Assembly: GCA_024644945.1 (NCBI GenBank) | Contig: JAHEGU010000026.1 | Span: 1-45,105 of the forward strand | DNA length: 45,105 nucleotides | Source of the DNA: Gammaproteobacteria bacterium | GTDB taxonomy: Bacteria > Pseudomonadota > Gammaproteobacteria > Arenicellales > Poriferihabitantaceae | Reading direction: 5' to 3' | In this document: positions 34,468 through 43,652 of the stretch, in pieces | How the letters are laid out: each line of letters starts with the position of its first letter | Position numbering within the stretch: position 1 is the first letter of the stretch | Notes under the pieces: generated by a model | What the model was told of the DNA's origin: nothing | Database searches by the model: none | The model's input: the letters and a program-made list of their open reading frames with translations, nothing else | Translations under genes and position numbers: made by a program

Positions 34468-36690
34468 ATGGCAGATAGTCGCCAATCTGGCAAGCTTGCT
34501 GTCATCTTGCACGCGGACATTGCGGGCTCAACTACGTTGGTACAACAAGATGAGCATCTAGCTCACGAGCGTATCCAGGAAACGTTCCGCCGTTTCGGTG
34601 ACATTATCGGGCCGTATCAAGGCCGGGTGCGGGAGCTGCGTGGGGATGCACTGTTAGCGGAATTTGATCGGGCCTCGGGTGCGGTGTGTGCGGCGTTGGC
34701 ATTCCAGGAGGAACAAGCAAACTATATCCGGAGGCTGAAGGATGGAATACAGCCTGCTGTGCGGGTGGGAATTGCAATGGGAGAAGTGGTGATTGCGGAC
34801 AACACCATTACCGGTGCGGGCGTGGTGTTGGCTCAGCGTCTGGAGCAATTGGCAGAGCCCGGTGGCATGGTGATTCAGTCGGCGGCCCGGGATACGATAC
34901 CGAACCGCTTTCCATTTGTGTATACGGACCTTGGGGAACATCAGGTCAAAGGGTTTGATCAGCCAGTGCAGGCCTATGGGGTGACTTTGCAGGGGGAGGC
35001 AACGATACCCAAACCGGAAAAGGAGGACAACCGTCTGCGCATTGGAGTAATGGCATTGGTATCCATTGCCGTTATCGCCGCGGGTGCGGCATTGCTATGG
35101 CTGAAGCCATGGGAGACACGTGGGGGACTGGCCTCGGTGGAGCGTATGGCATACCCGCTGCCAGATAAACCATCTATCGCAGTATTGCCGTTCAATAACA
35201 TGAGTGATGACAAGGAGCAGGAATATTTTGTGGATGGCATGACAGAAGATCTAATTACGGATTTAGCCAAACTTTCCGGTTTGTTTGTCATCGCACGAAA
35301 TTCAGTCTTTGCTTACAAGGATAAGTCAGTGATGGTCAATCAAGTAGCCGAAGAATTGGGAGTGCGCTACGTGCTAGAAGGAAGCGTGAGGCGAGTTGAA
35401 AATAAAATTCGGATAAACGCGCAACTTGTCGACACAACCACTGGCGGCCATCTCTGGGCTGAACGGTTTGATCGTGACTACAGCAATATATTCTCTCTAC
35501 AGGATGAGGTCATCTCGAAGATTATCGATGCCATGGCCGTCAAACTTACCTCATCAGAGGAAAGCAGCCTTGGTCGCATCCCTACCGACAATCTCGAGGC
35601 TTACGATTACTTTCTAAGGGCCGAACAAAAAGCTTATGGCAGTATCATGACGGTAAATGTCGCTCTGGATCTGTATCAAAAGGCAATTGATCTCGATCCT
35701 GACTTTGCCGAAGCGCATGCGGGTTATGCGCGCACCACGGTCGATATCTGGCGGCTGAACTACGACAATTTTATTACCAATCCAGTAGCGCAAAAACTTA
35801 CCTATGAAGCAGCATCGAGGGCACTGGAGCTTGATCCATCACTGGCGAGAGCATACACCGTGCTCGGTTTTCTCCAGTTGTTCGAACGTGCTTATGATGA
35901 AGCGGTTGCCTCCGGGCGGCGCGCAGTGGAGCTCGGCCCCAACAGTGCCGACGCCCATCTGAATTTGGGCCTTATATTGGCGTACGCGGGACAGACCAAG
36001 GATGCAGTTAATGCGGTAGTGGTGGCACAACGACTTGACCCTGACCTTTCCCCGCGAAACCTGGTGGAAGCTGGTTTCATTTACTTCACCAATAGAGAAC
36101 CAGAGAAGGCATTGAAGTTGCTTGAGATGGCAAGACAGTTTCTGCCCGACAATGAAAGAGTAATGGAGTATCTTTCCGGGACCTATGCCAGGGCAGGAAG
36201 GATGGATGAAGCCCGATCAGAAATGTCGAAACTGATTTCGACCTTCCCGTTTCAAAGTCTGGAACATGCCAGAACTTACTATGCTTATTATAAGCATGAC
36301 ACCGATCTGGAATATTATCTTGGTGCTATGAAGGACGCTGGCATGCCCGAATGGCCATTTGGCTTCGAAGGGAATCCCAGGGACCGGATGGCGGGACGGG
36401 AAATAGGAGAATTATTGTTTGGTCGATTGTGGAGGGGCACAATAAATCGTTCTCAACAGTTCTTTCAAGAAACCAGTATAGACGGGGAATACGCCTACCG
36501 ATCGGGTACGAGTTTCGTCGTCGGAAGGGCCTCTGTTGAAGACGAAAAACTTTGCTTACAATCAGAAATCACCAATCTCGGCCGTAAACAATGCGGGTAT
36601 GTGTACCGAAGTCCGGACGGCAATAACAGCGCCCGAAACGAGTATATCTATGTTCACCCTTACTTCTTGATGACCTTTAGTACCGAATGA
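34468..36690 (+). CDS. Class III cyclase homologue-TM-FlgO/TolB-like-TPR protein 1
   Basis: A 740-residue signalling protein. Residues about 10-170 are a class III nucleotide cyclase domain with both metal-binding Asp motifs (ILHADIAGST, LRGDALLAEF) and the Arg of AQRLEQLA; the usual transition-state Asn is replaced by Val (GVVLAQR). One membrane helix is at about 190-214. A FlgO/TolB-like domain follows (SIAVLPFNNMSDD, EYFVDGMTEDLITDLAKLSG, GGHLWAERFD), then TPR repeats from about 370 to 620, and an extra 100-residue C-terminal domain ending in YIYVHPYFLMTF. ATG 34468 has GAGG 6 nt upstream. Paralogue of the gene at 41719. Confidence 0.92.
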   Translation: MADSRQSGKLAVILHADIAGSTTLVQQDEHLAHERIQETFRRFGDIIGPYQGRVRELRGDALLAEFDRASGAVCAALAFQEEQANYIRRLKDGIQPAVRVGIAMGEVVIADNTITGAGVVLAQRLEQLAEPGGMVIQSAARDTIPNRFPFVYTDLGEHQVKGFDQPVQAYGVTLQGEATIPKPEKEDNRLRIGVMALVSIAVIAAGAALLWLKPWETRGGLASVERMAYPLPDKPSIAVLPFNNMSDDKEQEYFVDGMTEDLITDLAKLSGLFVIARNSVFAYKDKSVMVNQVAEELGVRYVLEGSVRRVENKIRINAQLVDTTTGGHLWAERFDRDYSNIFSLQDEVISKIIDAMAVKLTSSEESSLGRIPTDNLEAYDYFLRAEQKAYGSIMTVNVALDLYQKAIDLDPDFAEAHAGYARTTVDIWRLNYDNFITNPVAQKLTYEAASRALELDPSLARAYTVLGFLQLFERAYDEAVASGRRAVELGPNSADAHLNLGLILAYAGQTKDAVNAVVVAQRLDPDLSPRNLVEAGFIYFTNREPEKALKLLEMARQFLPDNERVMEYLSGTYARAGRMDEARSEMSKLISTFPFQSLEHARTYYAYYKHDTDLEYYLGAMKDAGMPEWPFGFEGNPRDRMAGREIGELLFGRLWRGTINRSQQFFQETSIDGEYAYRSGTSFVVGRASVEDEKLCLQSEITNLGRKQCGYVYRSPDGNNSARNEYIYVHPYFLMTFSTE

Positions 36691-36699
36691 CAAACAAAT

Positions 36700-37179
36700 T
36701 TATTGGGATTTTACTTTCGCGTGGATACTGTTTTCCCAATTCTCGTCAGCTTTCTCGATTCGACCAGGTGTTTCCTCTAACACCACAGCCGCCTGCTCAT
36801 CGTAATTCAAATAAAGTTTGCCATCGATAATACGCCAGGCTTCTGGGTCAATGTTAGCTTTTGTCAGGCCATCAGCTACGCCGTCTGCACAATATCCGCC
36901 ATACTGTGGTGCGTACCGGACCGGAGATGATCTGAACATATTTCGATGCTCGGCCGAAGAAAAATACCATTTGGCACCCAACCATTTTAGCGTATGATCC
37001 TTGGAGCCTTTTACAGCTTTTCCTTCGGTGAAATAGGAAACGGTGTCATAGCCCTCGATAGCTACGTTGCGGAAGTAACTGGAATTGATCTCACCGCCTT
37101 GTGCAGTGCCCACTAAGGGATTTATAACGAGGCAAAAGACAAATAAGAATGCACATCCGATTTTTTTTGCTGTTTTCAT
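36700..37179 (-). CDS. Exported YHS-domain protein
   Basis: A 159-residue protein with a signal peptide (KTAKKIGCAFLFVFCLVINPLVGTAQG) and a YHS domain: AIEGYDTVSYFTEGKAVKGSKDHTLKWLGAKWYFSS..HRNMFRSSPVRYAPQYGGYC. Exported YHS proteins often bind metals and occur near copper or redox genes; the role here is unknown. It is convergent with the cyclase gene, whose stop is 10 bp away. Confidence 0.88.
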   Translation of the reverse strand: MKTAKKIGCAFLFVFCLVINPLVGTAQGGEINSSYFRNVAIEGYDTVSYFTEGKAVKGSKDHTLKWLGAKWYFSSAEHRNMFRSSPVRYAPQYGGYCADGVADGLTKANIDPEAWRIIDGKLYLNYDEQAAVVLEETPGRIEKADENWENSIHAKVKSQ

Positions 37180-37376
37180 TTAGCTTATTATCCGTATATG
37201 CAAAAAACCAATTTATTCACAGTAAGACCCCCCAAAGCAGTAATAATTCCGTAGATTTCAGGTTGGAAGGCAAGGCAGCAATAATATATAGGGTGCCATC
37301 GTAAGCGTGCCTGGTACCAAACTCTCAGTATACTCCACACGTTACTTATTTCTAGCTGTCAGAAAGCACTGAAAAC

Positions 37377-37539
37377 ATGATTCCTCCAATTGAAACTGAT
37401 GAATTGGCAAGCTCCAGGTCCGAATCCATTACCAAAGATAATGTTTATCTATTGCGATTATTGTCTGCTTTGGAGGACGTCCAGTGAGAAAGACAAACTC
37501 GATCAAAGATTGTGGATGGTCAATCTCATGGATGCTTGA
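37377..37539 (+). pseudogene. Possible decayed small gene
   Basis: ATG 37377 opens a 36-codon frame ending LLSALEDVQ at TGA 37485. A shift of one base just before that stop continues as SSEKDKLDQRLWMVNLMDA to TGA 37537, which together looks protein-like. A further frame reads NDSIEYYLGV, similar to the LEYYLGAM end of the TPR region in the cyclase at 34468. No function can be assigned. Confidence 0.3.
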
Positions 37540-37612
37540 AATGACTCCATCGAGTATTACTTGGGCGTCTGAACTAAATTGAACTCAATCGCTGGATTTC
37601 TCTATACCAGAC

Positions 37613-37680
37613 CTTCACAGACATTAGCATTAATATCCGGATTTGCTCCGGAACAGGCCTTCAGAATACACGAATGATTA
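37613..37680. repeat. Dispersed intergenic repeat, copy R2 (diverged)
   Basis: Contains CCGGATTTGCTCCGGAACAGG and the CCTTCAGAATACACGAATGATTA order seen in the other copies (GGATTTGCCCTGAGCAG and GTCCTTAAAGCGATGGTCATTTAA at 41495-41566). Similarity is partial. The surrounding 37180-37700 gap holds this copy, the decayed ORF above and nothing else I can recognise. Confidence 0.4.
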
Positions 37681-37700
37681 TTTAACTTCCTAAGTTTTTA

Positions 37701-38663
37701 TTAGGTCCACTCAAGTTCCGAAATCGACTGACTACCCTCAAGACCGCGGAGAATCACAAGCACTGGATCGCCAAAGCGAAAGTCTGCACCGCTATCAACC
37801 ATCACTCTTGTTATATCAGAAACCAGTATCTGATCCGGGTCTGCTGCCGATGCGATCCGGGCTGCTTTATTGACGACGTTGCCAAAAAAATCTCCCTCAG
37901 ACTGTATGACATCTCCAGTATGAAGTCCTATACGAATTTGAAATTCGGGTTCATGTTGCGAATCCCTGACGAATCTCTGGATAGTCCTGGCTGCGGACAG
38001 TGCTCCACGTGCCGATGAAAAAGTAGACATCGTTCCATCACCAAGAGTTTTGACGACAGTCCCCCTATTCTCTTCTATCACTTCGGATAAAGAATTTATG
38101 TGCCAATTGACTGTTGATGCCCAAACTCGATCACCCACCACACTCGCTATTGAGGTGGAATTCACGATGTCAGTGAACATTACGGTTGTAGTACCTTCGG
38201 TAGTACTGTGACTGAAGTTTTCCTTGGCCGATTCTATTAGTTCGTCAAAAGCCGCATGTTCAACTCCAATTGTTTCCAGGTTCGAACGGGGGAAAGACGC
38301 ATGCACCTGTGTTATTTTCCATGTACCCGCCTCCAGCACAAAAACCAACGTAAACCTTTCGGTAAAGCAATTTTCAAGTCCTTTAACACGCAGTTCTCCG
38401 ATGCAGGATGCCCAACCTGTGCCACCGCATTCGAAAGCCTCCACCATAGAAGGCTCTATTTTAAATTCAGGTATCTCATCAATATGGTCAGCATACCCCT
38501 CTCTGATCAATCTGCCAGACCACATTTCGTTCACGTCAGTTCCTATATATCGCAGGTATTCAGACTCAGAGAACATATTGCTGAGTGCGTCGCGGTCCTT
38601 TTTCTGGAGTGCGCTCAGCCACCGCAATACAACTGCGATTAGTTCGGGTGATTTTTTAATCAA
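37701..38663 (-). CDS. SnoaL-like domain plus class III adenylate/guanylate cyclase
   Basis: A 320-residue cytosolic protein. Residues about 1-130 form an NTF2/SnoaL-like domain (LRWLSALQKKDRDALSNMFSES, TGWASCIGELRVKG, FTLVFVLEAGTWKITQVHASFP). Residues about 155-320 are a cyclase domain with both metal Asp motifs (MFTDIVNSTS, KTLGDGTMSTF) and the intact catalytic Asn and Arg (NVVNKAARIA). The SnoaL-like part could bind a small ligand and control cyclase activity. This combination is known in proteobacteria, without a well-defined signal. ATG 38663 is the natural start. Confidence 0.9.
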   Translation of the reverse strand: MIKKSPELIAVVLRWLSALQKKDRDALSNMFSESEYLRYIGTDVNEMWSGRLIREGYADHIDEIPEFKIEPSMVEAFECGGTGWASCIGELRVKGLENCFTERFTLVFVLEAGTWKITQVHASFPRSNLETIGVEHAAFDELIESAKENFSHSTTEGTTTVMFTDIVNSTSIASVVGDRVWASTVNWHINSLSEVIEENRGTVVKTLGDGTMSTFSSARGALSAARTIQRFVRDSQHEPEFQIRIGLHTGDVIQSEGDFFGNVVNKAARIASAADPDQILVSDITRVMVDSGADFRFGDPVLVILRGLEGSQSISELEWT

Positions 38664-38943
38664 CTATTTCGGGCCTCACAAATCATTCTATCGAATACTG
38701 ACTAACGGTCATTCTATCCCTTTTTAACCATGGTATTCCCAGGCTTTCTAGAACTCCAATAGTGATCACATCAAGAATAGGTCAAAACAGACTCCAACTA
38801 GATTTGGCTGGTATCCTGGTAATGAAAGTGCGAAAACTAATATTCTCTATATTGTTTTCCTGTGTATACTTTGAGTAATAAATCCCTGCATTTAAAACAA
38901 AAATAGCCAATATAAAACAAATTCCACTTGAGGAGATATCTCG

Positions 38944-39447
38944 ATGGCCAACACGATAGAAAAGATTCCTGAGAAAACGAGGTGGGAGATTGCAACAAAA
39001 GGATTGACCGGTGCATACATTGCAATTTCCAATGCTTTAAAGCAAGCTGTAGGACAGGACAAATTTGAAGAGTTTAATGGTTCGCTATGGTTTGAAGCAG
39101 GAAAGGGGGCGAAAGATTTTGCCGACACTCTCGAATTAGCCGCTGAGAGCGCTGAAGACATCGAAGGGATTACACATTTAATGGCTCAAGCGTCAATGGG
39201 GCCGGAGTTTGTATTCGAAGTTGTTGAAGCCGGCGAAGACAGATGTGTAGGAAAAACTACACAGTGTCCTTGGCACAAGAGGTGGAAGGAGCAAGGCCTT
39301 GATATGGATACTTGTGGCGCGGGACATCAAAGATGGGGGGATGGAGCTGTCGAAAGCTTAAACCCAAATTTTAGTTTCAAACTTACCAAGAATATGGTCC
39401 GGGGCGACTCTCATTGCGAGTGGGTAGTCGAGCGGAAGGGCGTATAA
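38944..39447 (+). CDS. ATC hydrolase-like (or 4-vinyl reductase-like) small protein
   Basis: A 167-residue soluble protein with a strong ribosome site (GAGGAG, 8 nt before ATG). The N-terminal half is helical; the C-terminal half carries several Cys and His (RCVGKTTQCPWHKRW, DTCGAGHQRWGDG, GDSHCEWVVE). This pattern resembles the L-2-amino-thiazoline-4-carboxylic acid hydrolase family and related corrinoid or metal-binding V4R-like proteins. The family call is tentative. It is flanked by divergent genes and long AT-rich gaps. Confidence 0.65.
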   Translation: MANTIEKIPEKTRWEIATKGLTGAYIAISNALKQAVGQDKFEEFNGSLWFEAGKGAKDFADTLELAAESAEDIEGITHLMAQASMGPEFVFEVVEAGEDRCVGKTTQCPWHKRWKEQGLDMDTCGAGHQRWGDGAVESLNPNFSFKLTKNMVRGDSHCEWVVERKGV

Positions 39448-39495
39448 ACGGGAAATGCCTCTACAATCAAATAAATTTAGTTTTATCTTCTCAGA

Positions 39496-40439
39496 TCAAC
39501 AAAAATATTCTGCGTCGCCAGTTTCAACAGGCAATGCGTAGTCGTCACCCCATTCTGCCCAAGATCCATCATATAGGCGAACGTTCTGATAACCGATGGA
39601 CCGTAACACCAATACTCCACAGGAGGCTGTAAATCCACGCCCACAATACGCGATAACTGGCGAATCTTTTATCTTGATTTTTGGTTCGTATAGTTTGCGC
39701 AGAGGTTCATGATCCGCAAAGCGGAAAGATTGATCACTTTCGGCTAAATTGATTCTCTCTTCTGATGTCAATTGAACCATGTCAGGATCAATATTCGCGA
39801 TAGCGGGTATATTGATCGCCCCTGGAATATGACCAGCCCTTTGGCCCCAAGGGTGGTTCCCAGACTCACCACGATATTGATCGGGACTTAAACAGTCGAC
39901 AATGATCGTTTCAGAGTCGTCGAGAGACGTTATTACGTCAGATTTCGTAGCCAACCAACCGGGTATAGGATTGGCGACAAAGGATTTGGCTTTTAAGGAT
40001 GGCGGAGTACAAGATAGAGGGCGGTTCTCGATTTTCCATTGATAAAGTCCCCCATCTAATATTTGTGCTTTTTCTTGCCCATAATACTTTAATGCCCGCC
40101 ATAGCCGAGATGCCCAAATGGTATCCCAGTATCATCATAGGCGATTACATGAGTTTTGTTGTCGATGCGAATTTGGCTCATTACCTTCGAAAACTGTTCC
40201 GCATCTATAAAAGCGTCCGAGAAAGGCACATGAGGATTCGATAGATCTTCAGCTATTCTCGCAAAAACCGCACCGGGAATTTGTCCATTCATAAATTCCT
40301 CGAAGTCATCAAATCCGATTCCGCGCCCGTTTTCAAAACGTGACTTCCAGCGAACGTCGACTATGCGAATCCTTGGATCTACAAGATGCGGAACCAGCCA
40401 CTCAGTTATAACCAAGGGTGACTCGTCAAAATTGTTCAC
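39496..40439 (-). pseudogene. Thiosulfate/3-mercaptopyruvate sulfurtransferase with a single-base frameshift
   Basis: Two rhodanese domains of an SseA-like enzyme are present but in different frames. From ATG 40439 the first part reads to THVIAYDDTGIPFG and stops early. After loss of one G in the run at 40113-40115 (minus strand GGGCATCT, expected GGGGCATCT) the other frame continues as SRLWRALKYYGQEKAQILDGG and runs without interruption to 39496, including the catalytic Cys in YCGRGFTAS. With the base restored the protein would be 314 residues, normal for the family. No other defects are seen, so this is a very recent lesion or a sequencing or assembly error. Confidence 0.85.
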
Positions 40440-40709
40440 GTGTCCGCCCTTTCTTTAAGACATTAACCTAGTGAAACTAGAATATCACCTGAAGGGACGA
40501 TATTGTTAATTTGTTTCCCGTCAAAGGACATGAAGCCAAACTGATATGAATAACAAGAGGAGCTTCTGTTAATTTATAGAGTTTAGTTCTTCGCAGCATT
40601 CTATTTCACAAGTTGGTCAAAATGGCCGCAAATGTTGTGGATTAAATTTGCCTTCCAGCCCAATTTCTTAAACGGGTGCTATTGGAAAATCATGGAAATT
40701 TAATCAAGA

Positions 40710-40780
40710 GGCCGTTCGTTAATTCTATCCAACTGGCTGGAGTTGCTCCTGTACCGACCTTCAAAGAATCGCTAGTTAAC
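40710..40780. repeat. Dispersed intergenic repeat, copy R3 (diverged)
   Basis: Has the same order of elements as the other copies: GGCCGTTCGTTAA, then TTGCTCCTGTACCGACCTTCAAA, then CGCTAGTTAAC. Similarity is partial. The rest of the 40440-40834 gap shows nothing recognisable. Confidence 0.4.
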
Positions 40781-40834
40781 TCCCCCTAATTGCGGTGGGT
40801 TCAACTTAACTTTTAGTTTCTTCAATTCTGGGAT

Positions 40835-41212
40835 CTACACATCTCGATCCCACTGGATATTGATCTTTGATCGATCAAAGTGAGGGGCAAACACGGAAAG
40901 AGCCGCAAAACTCTGTCCTTCACTGAGAACGGGGCCGTGGAGGGTGTTCTTGGGAATAAATACCAGATCACCCTCTTTCACCTCCTTTACTTCTTCGCCA
41001 ACTTTAAAATCCACATTGCCTTCGATGATGACGAGTACTTCGTCATGATCTCTCTGAGTGTGGAGTGCATTGCCACTATCTCGAACAATTGCAACATTTG
41101 CTGTTAGATGGCCTCCATCGATTACAAATGTCCTCTTAATAGGATCGTTCCTGGTTGACTCATCTGCCTCTAGGGAAGCGACTATCTGATTCAGATTTTG
41201 AAAGTAAGTCAT
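40835..41212 (-). CDS. Cupin-domain protein
   Basis: A 125-residue single-cupin protein. Motif 1 is HTQRDHDEVLVIIEGNVDFKVG and motif 2 is GDLVFIPKNTLHGP; His/His/Glu/His metal ligands are present. The frame is open to 41305, but ATG 41212 has GAGGA 7 nt before it. Small cupins have many roles (isomerase, dioxygenase, sensor), so no function is assigned. Confidence 0.82.
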   Translation of the reverse strand: MTYFQNLNQIVASLEADESTRNDPIKRTFVIDGGHLTANVAIVRDSGNALHTQRDHDEVLVIIEGNVDFKVGEEVKEVKEGDLVFIPKNTLHGPVLSEGQSFAALSVFAPHFDRSKINIQWDRDV

Positions 41213-41494
41213 TTCGGTGTCCTCATTTTTCTTGGAGGCCTGGAATAAGTGCCTAACAGTAGGATACGGGACCCCCCGGTTTGTTTTCAAGGTCCTATTA
41301 TCCACTTGGTTAAAAATTTTATCGACATAATATCAACAAGATAATGCGGTAGGGTTGCTTGAAAGCGAGTGTTACTTGGGACACTAAAATTCTGGCACCC
41401 ATGTAAGTAATCGAAAAAACGAAATGACTATCGGGTTACCCTCCATCGTGATTTCTCGAACGGTTGGTATCGAGGAATCAATATGAATCGAAAA

Positions 41495-41566
41495 AGCTGA
41501 CGTTCACCAGGATTTTTCCGAAGCCCGGATTTGCCCTGAGCAGTCCTTAAAGCGATGGTCATTTAA
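41495..41566. repeat. Dispersed intergenic repeat, copy R4
   Basis: Begins AGCTGACGTTCACC, identical to R5 (44909). The end, 41539-41566 (AGCAGTCCTTAAAGCGATG...), matches 44954-44981 at 25 of 28 positions. The middle is diverged. It lies about 150 bp before the second cyclase paralogue. Confidence 0.75.
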
Positions 41567-41718
41567 CTGCTGTAACCAAACAGTTCCGACCATTAGAATC
41601 CTATCTTTTGAAAGACTCCTTGCTTGGAAAGCAGCCGTTCGCACCACCATAAATTTCACGAAATTTGAGATTCGGCTTATAGTAAGACCGTTACAACCAA
41701 GTTCATACAACAATCCGA

Positions 41719-43629
41719 ATGGTCAAAACGCACCAATCTGGCAAATTGGCAGTAATTTTGCATGCTGATGTCGCTGGTTCCACTAAACTAGTCCAGCGTG
41801 ACGAGCGATTGGCACATGATCGTATCCAAGAGGGATTTCGCCGATTTAGTAACACCATTAAGCGATATAACGGTCGAGTACACGAACTCAGGGGCGATGC
41901 CTTATTAGCAGAATTTGAACGGGCATCCGATGCGGTAATAGCCGCATTGGCTTTTCAGCTCGATCAAGCTGACCATCTTGCAAAGTTTAATGATGGCATC
42001 CTACCGGAAGTTCGCATTGGCATTGCGATGGGGGAAATTATTATCGCCGACAGCACTCTAACTGGTGCGGGCGTAGTGTTGGCTCAACGTGTTGAGCAAT
42101 TGGCGGAATCTGGAGGTGTATGTATTACTGCCGCTTTGCACGAAACCCTGCCTAATCGCCTGCCATTCGACATGACGAACCTAGGCGAACAGGAACTGAA
42201 GGGCTTCGACGAACCTATTCGAGTTCATAGAGTTAAATTGAGGCAGGGCGAGTCTATTCCAGATCCAGAAAAGCACAACAATCAGTCTGCACAGGTGAAA
42301 ACTAGGAAGCGGATTGGGGCAGCCACCGTCCTTATTTTTATCGTTGCTGTCGGCGTGCTTGCTTGGTCAAAACCTTGGGTACCCAATGAGACTCCAGTTT
42401 TGGAGGAACGTAGCGAACATTCAGCATCTGATAAACCGTCAATTGCAGTTTTACCTTTTAGCAACATGAGTGGTAACCCGGAGCAGGAATATTTTTCCGA
42501 CGGCATGACAGAGGACTTGATTACTGACCTATCGAAGATTTCAGGTTTATTTGTTGTTGCCCGTAATACGACATTTGCTTACAAGGGTAAGTCGCTGGAT
42601 TTACGCGAAGTCTCAAACGAATTGGGGGTCCGGTACCTTTTGGAGGGAAGTATAAGGCGGAGGGGGGAAGAGGTTCGAATAAATGCCCAGTTGATTGACG
42701 GCACTACCGGCGGGCATGTGTGGGCTGAACGCTTCGATGGTGCGATGTCGGACATATTTGAGTTACAGGATGATGTTAACAGGAAGATAGTGGAAGCACT
42801 TGCTGTCAGTCTCACTCATACCGAACAGGAGATATTAGATCGAGTCGAAACCGTCAGTCTTGACGCTTACGATCTCTTGCTGCGGGGTCTAGAGCAGTTC
42901 CACCGCTCTACGCGTGACACAACTATCGAGGCTAGGAAGCTGTTCTTGCAGGCTGTTCTATTAGACCCTAATTATGCGAGAGCATATTCTAATGTTGCTC
43001 TGACATATGCGCAGGATGTTAATTTCTACTGGACGGACGACAAGGAGAGATCGATTCGTCTTGGGTTGGAATATGCCGAGAAAGCGATTGAACTTGATGA
43101 CAGCATTCCCCAAATATATTTCACTAGAAGCGCTTTGTACTTAGCTCAGCGTAATCATGATGCAGCCGTTGAAGCTGCTCGTCGGATGATAGAAGTTTAT
43201 CCTAATTACGCGGATGGTCACGGAATGCTCGCATTTGCTTTGTGTTATGCGGGCGAACTGGAAGAGGCTCTGGCTGCAATACGAAAAGTGCACATATTGG
43301 ACCCAGAAGTATCCCATTTAATTCTCGGACTTGAGGGGCGTATTCTTTTTCTTTTGCAACGCTACAACGAGGCAGTTGGACCTATTGAAAGGAGTATACT
43401 TAAGAATCCTGTTCATGATAGGACACAGTTGTTAGCAGCTGCGACCTATGCGCAGTTAGGCAGATTGGACGATGCATCTTGGTCTATAGAGGAAGCGATT
43501 GCCATAAACCCAAAGATTTCTCTGGAATATGAGAGGAATGAGGCTTACTACAAAAATCCAGAGGACCTAGAGCATTACATTGAATCGTTGAAAATAGCTG
43601 GTGTTCCCCTTAGGCGGTCTCGCCTGTAA
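41719..43629 (+). CDS. Class III cyclase homologue-TM-FlgO/TolB-like-TPR protein 2
   Basis: A 636-residue paralogue of the protein at 34468 with the same order: cyclase domain (LHADVAGSTKLVQRDERLAHDRI, ELRGDALLAEFERA, and GVVLAQRVEQLA again without the catalytic Asn), one membrane helix at about 197-219, FlgO/TolB-like domain (SIAVLPFSNMSGNPEQEYFSDGMTEDLITDLSKISG), then TPR repeats. It ends after EHYIESLKIAGVPLR and lacks the 100-residue C-terminal extension of paralogue 1. The start region CCGAATGG...CCAATCTGGCAA is shared by both paralogues. Confidence 0.92.
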   Translation: MVKTHQSGKLAVILHADVAGSTKLVQRDERLAHDRIQEGFRRFSNTIKRYNGRVHELRGDALLAEFERASDAVIAALAFQLDQADHLAKFNDGILPEVRIGIAMGEIIIADSTLTGAGVVLAQRVEQLAESGGVCITAALHETLPNRLPFDMTNLGEQELKGFDEPIRVHRVKLRQGESIPDPEKHNNQSAQVKTRKRIGAATVLIFIVAVGVLAWSKPWVPNETPVLEERSEHSASDKPSIAVLPFSNMSGNPEQEYFSDGMTEDLITDLSKISGLFVVARNTTFAYKGKSLDLREVSNELGVRYLLEGSIRRRGEEVRINAQLIDGTTGGHVWAERFDGAMSDIFELQDDVNRKIVEALAVSLTHTEQEILDRVETVSLDAYDLLLRGLEQFHRSTRDTTIEARKLFLQAVLLDPNYARAYSNVALTYAQDVNFYWTDDKERSIRLGLEYAEKAIELDDSIPQIYFTRSALYLAQRNHDAAVEAARRMIEVYPNYADGHGMLAFALCYAGELEEALAAIRKVHILDPEVSHLILGLEGRILFLLQRYNEAVGPIERSILKNPVHDRTQLLAAATYAQLGRLDDASWSIEEAIAINPKISLEYERNEAYYKNPEDLEHYIESLKIAGVPLRRSRL

Positions 43630-43652
43630 ATTCCTTTTCTTAGGTTAATAAT

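Noticed and set aside
39938-40138. Minus-strand 66-codon frame within the sulfurtransferase
   Set aside because: It is the third, wrong frame across the frameshift site; the rhodanese sequence reads in the other two frames.
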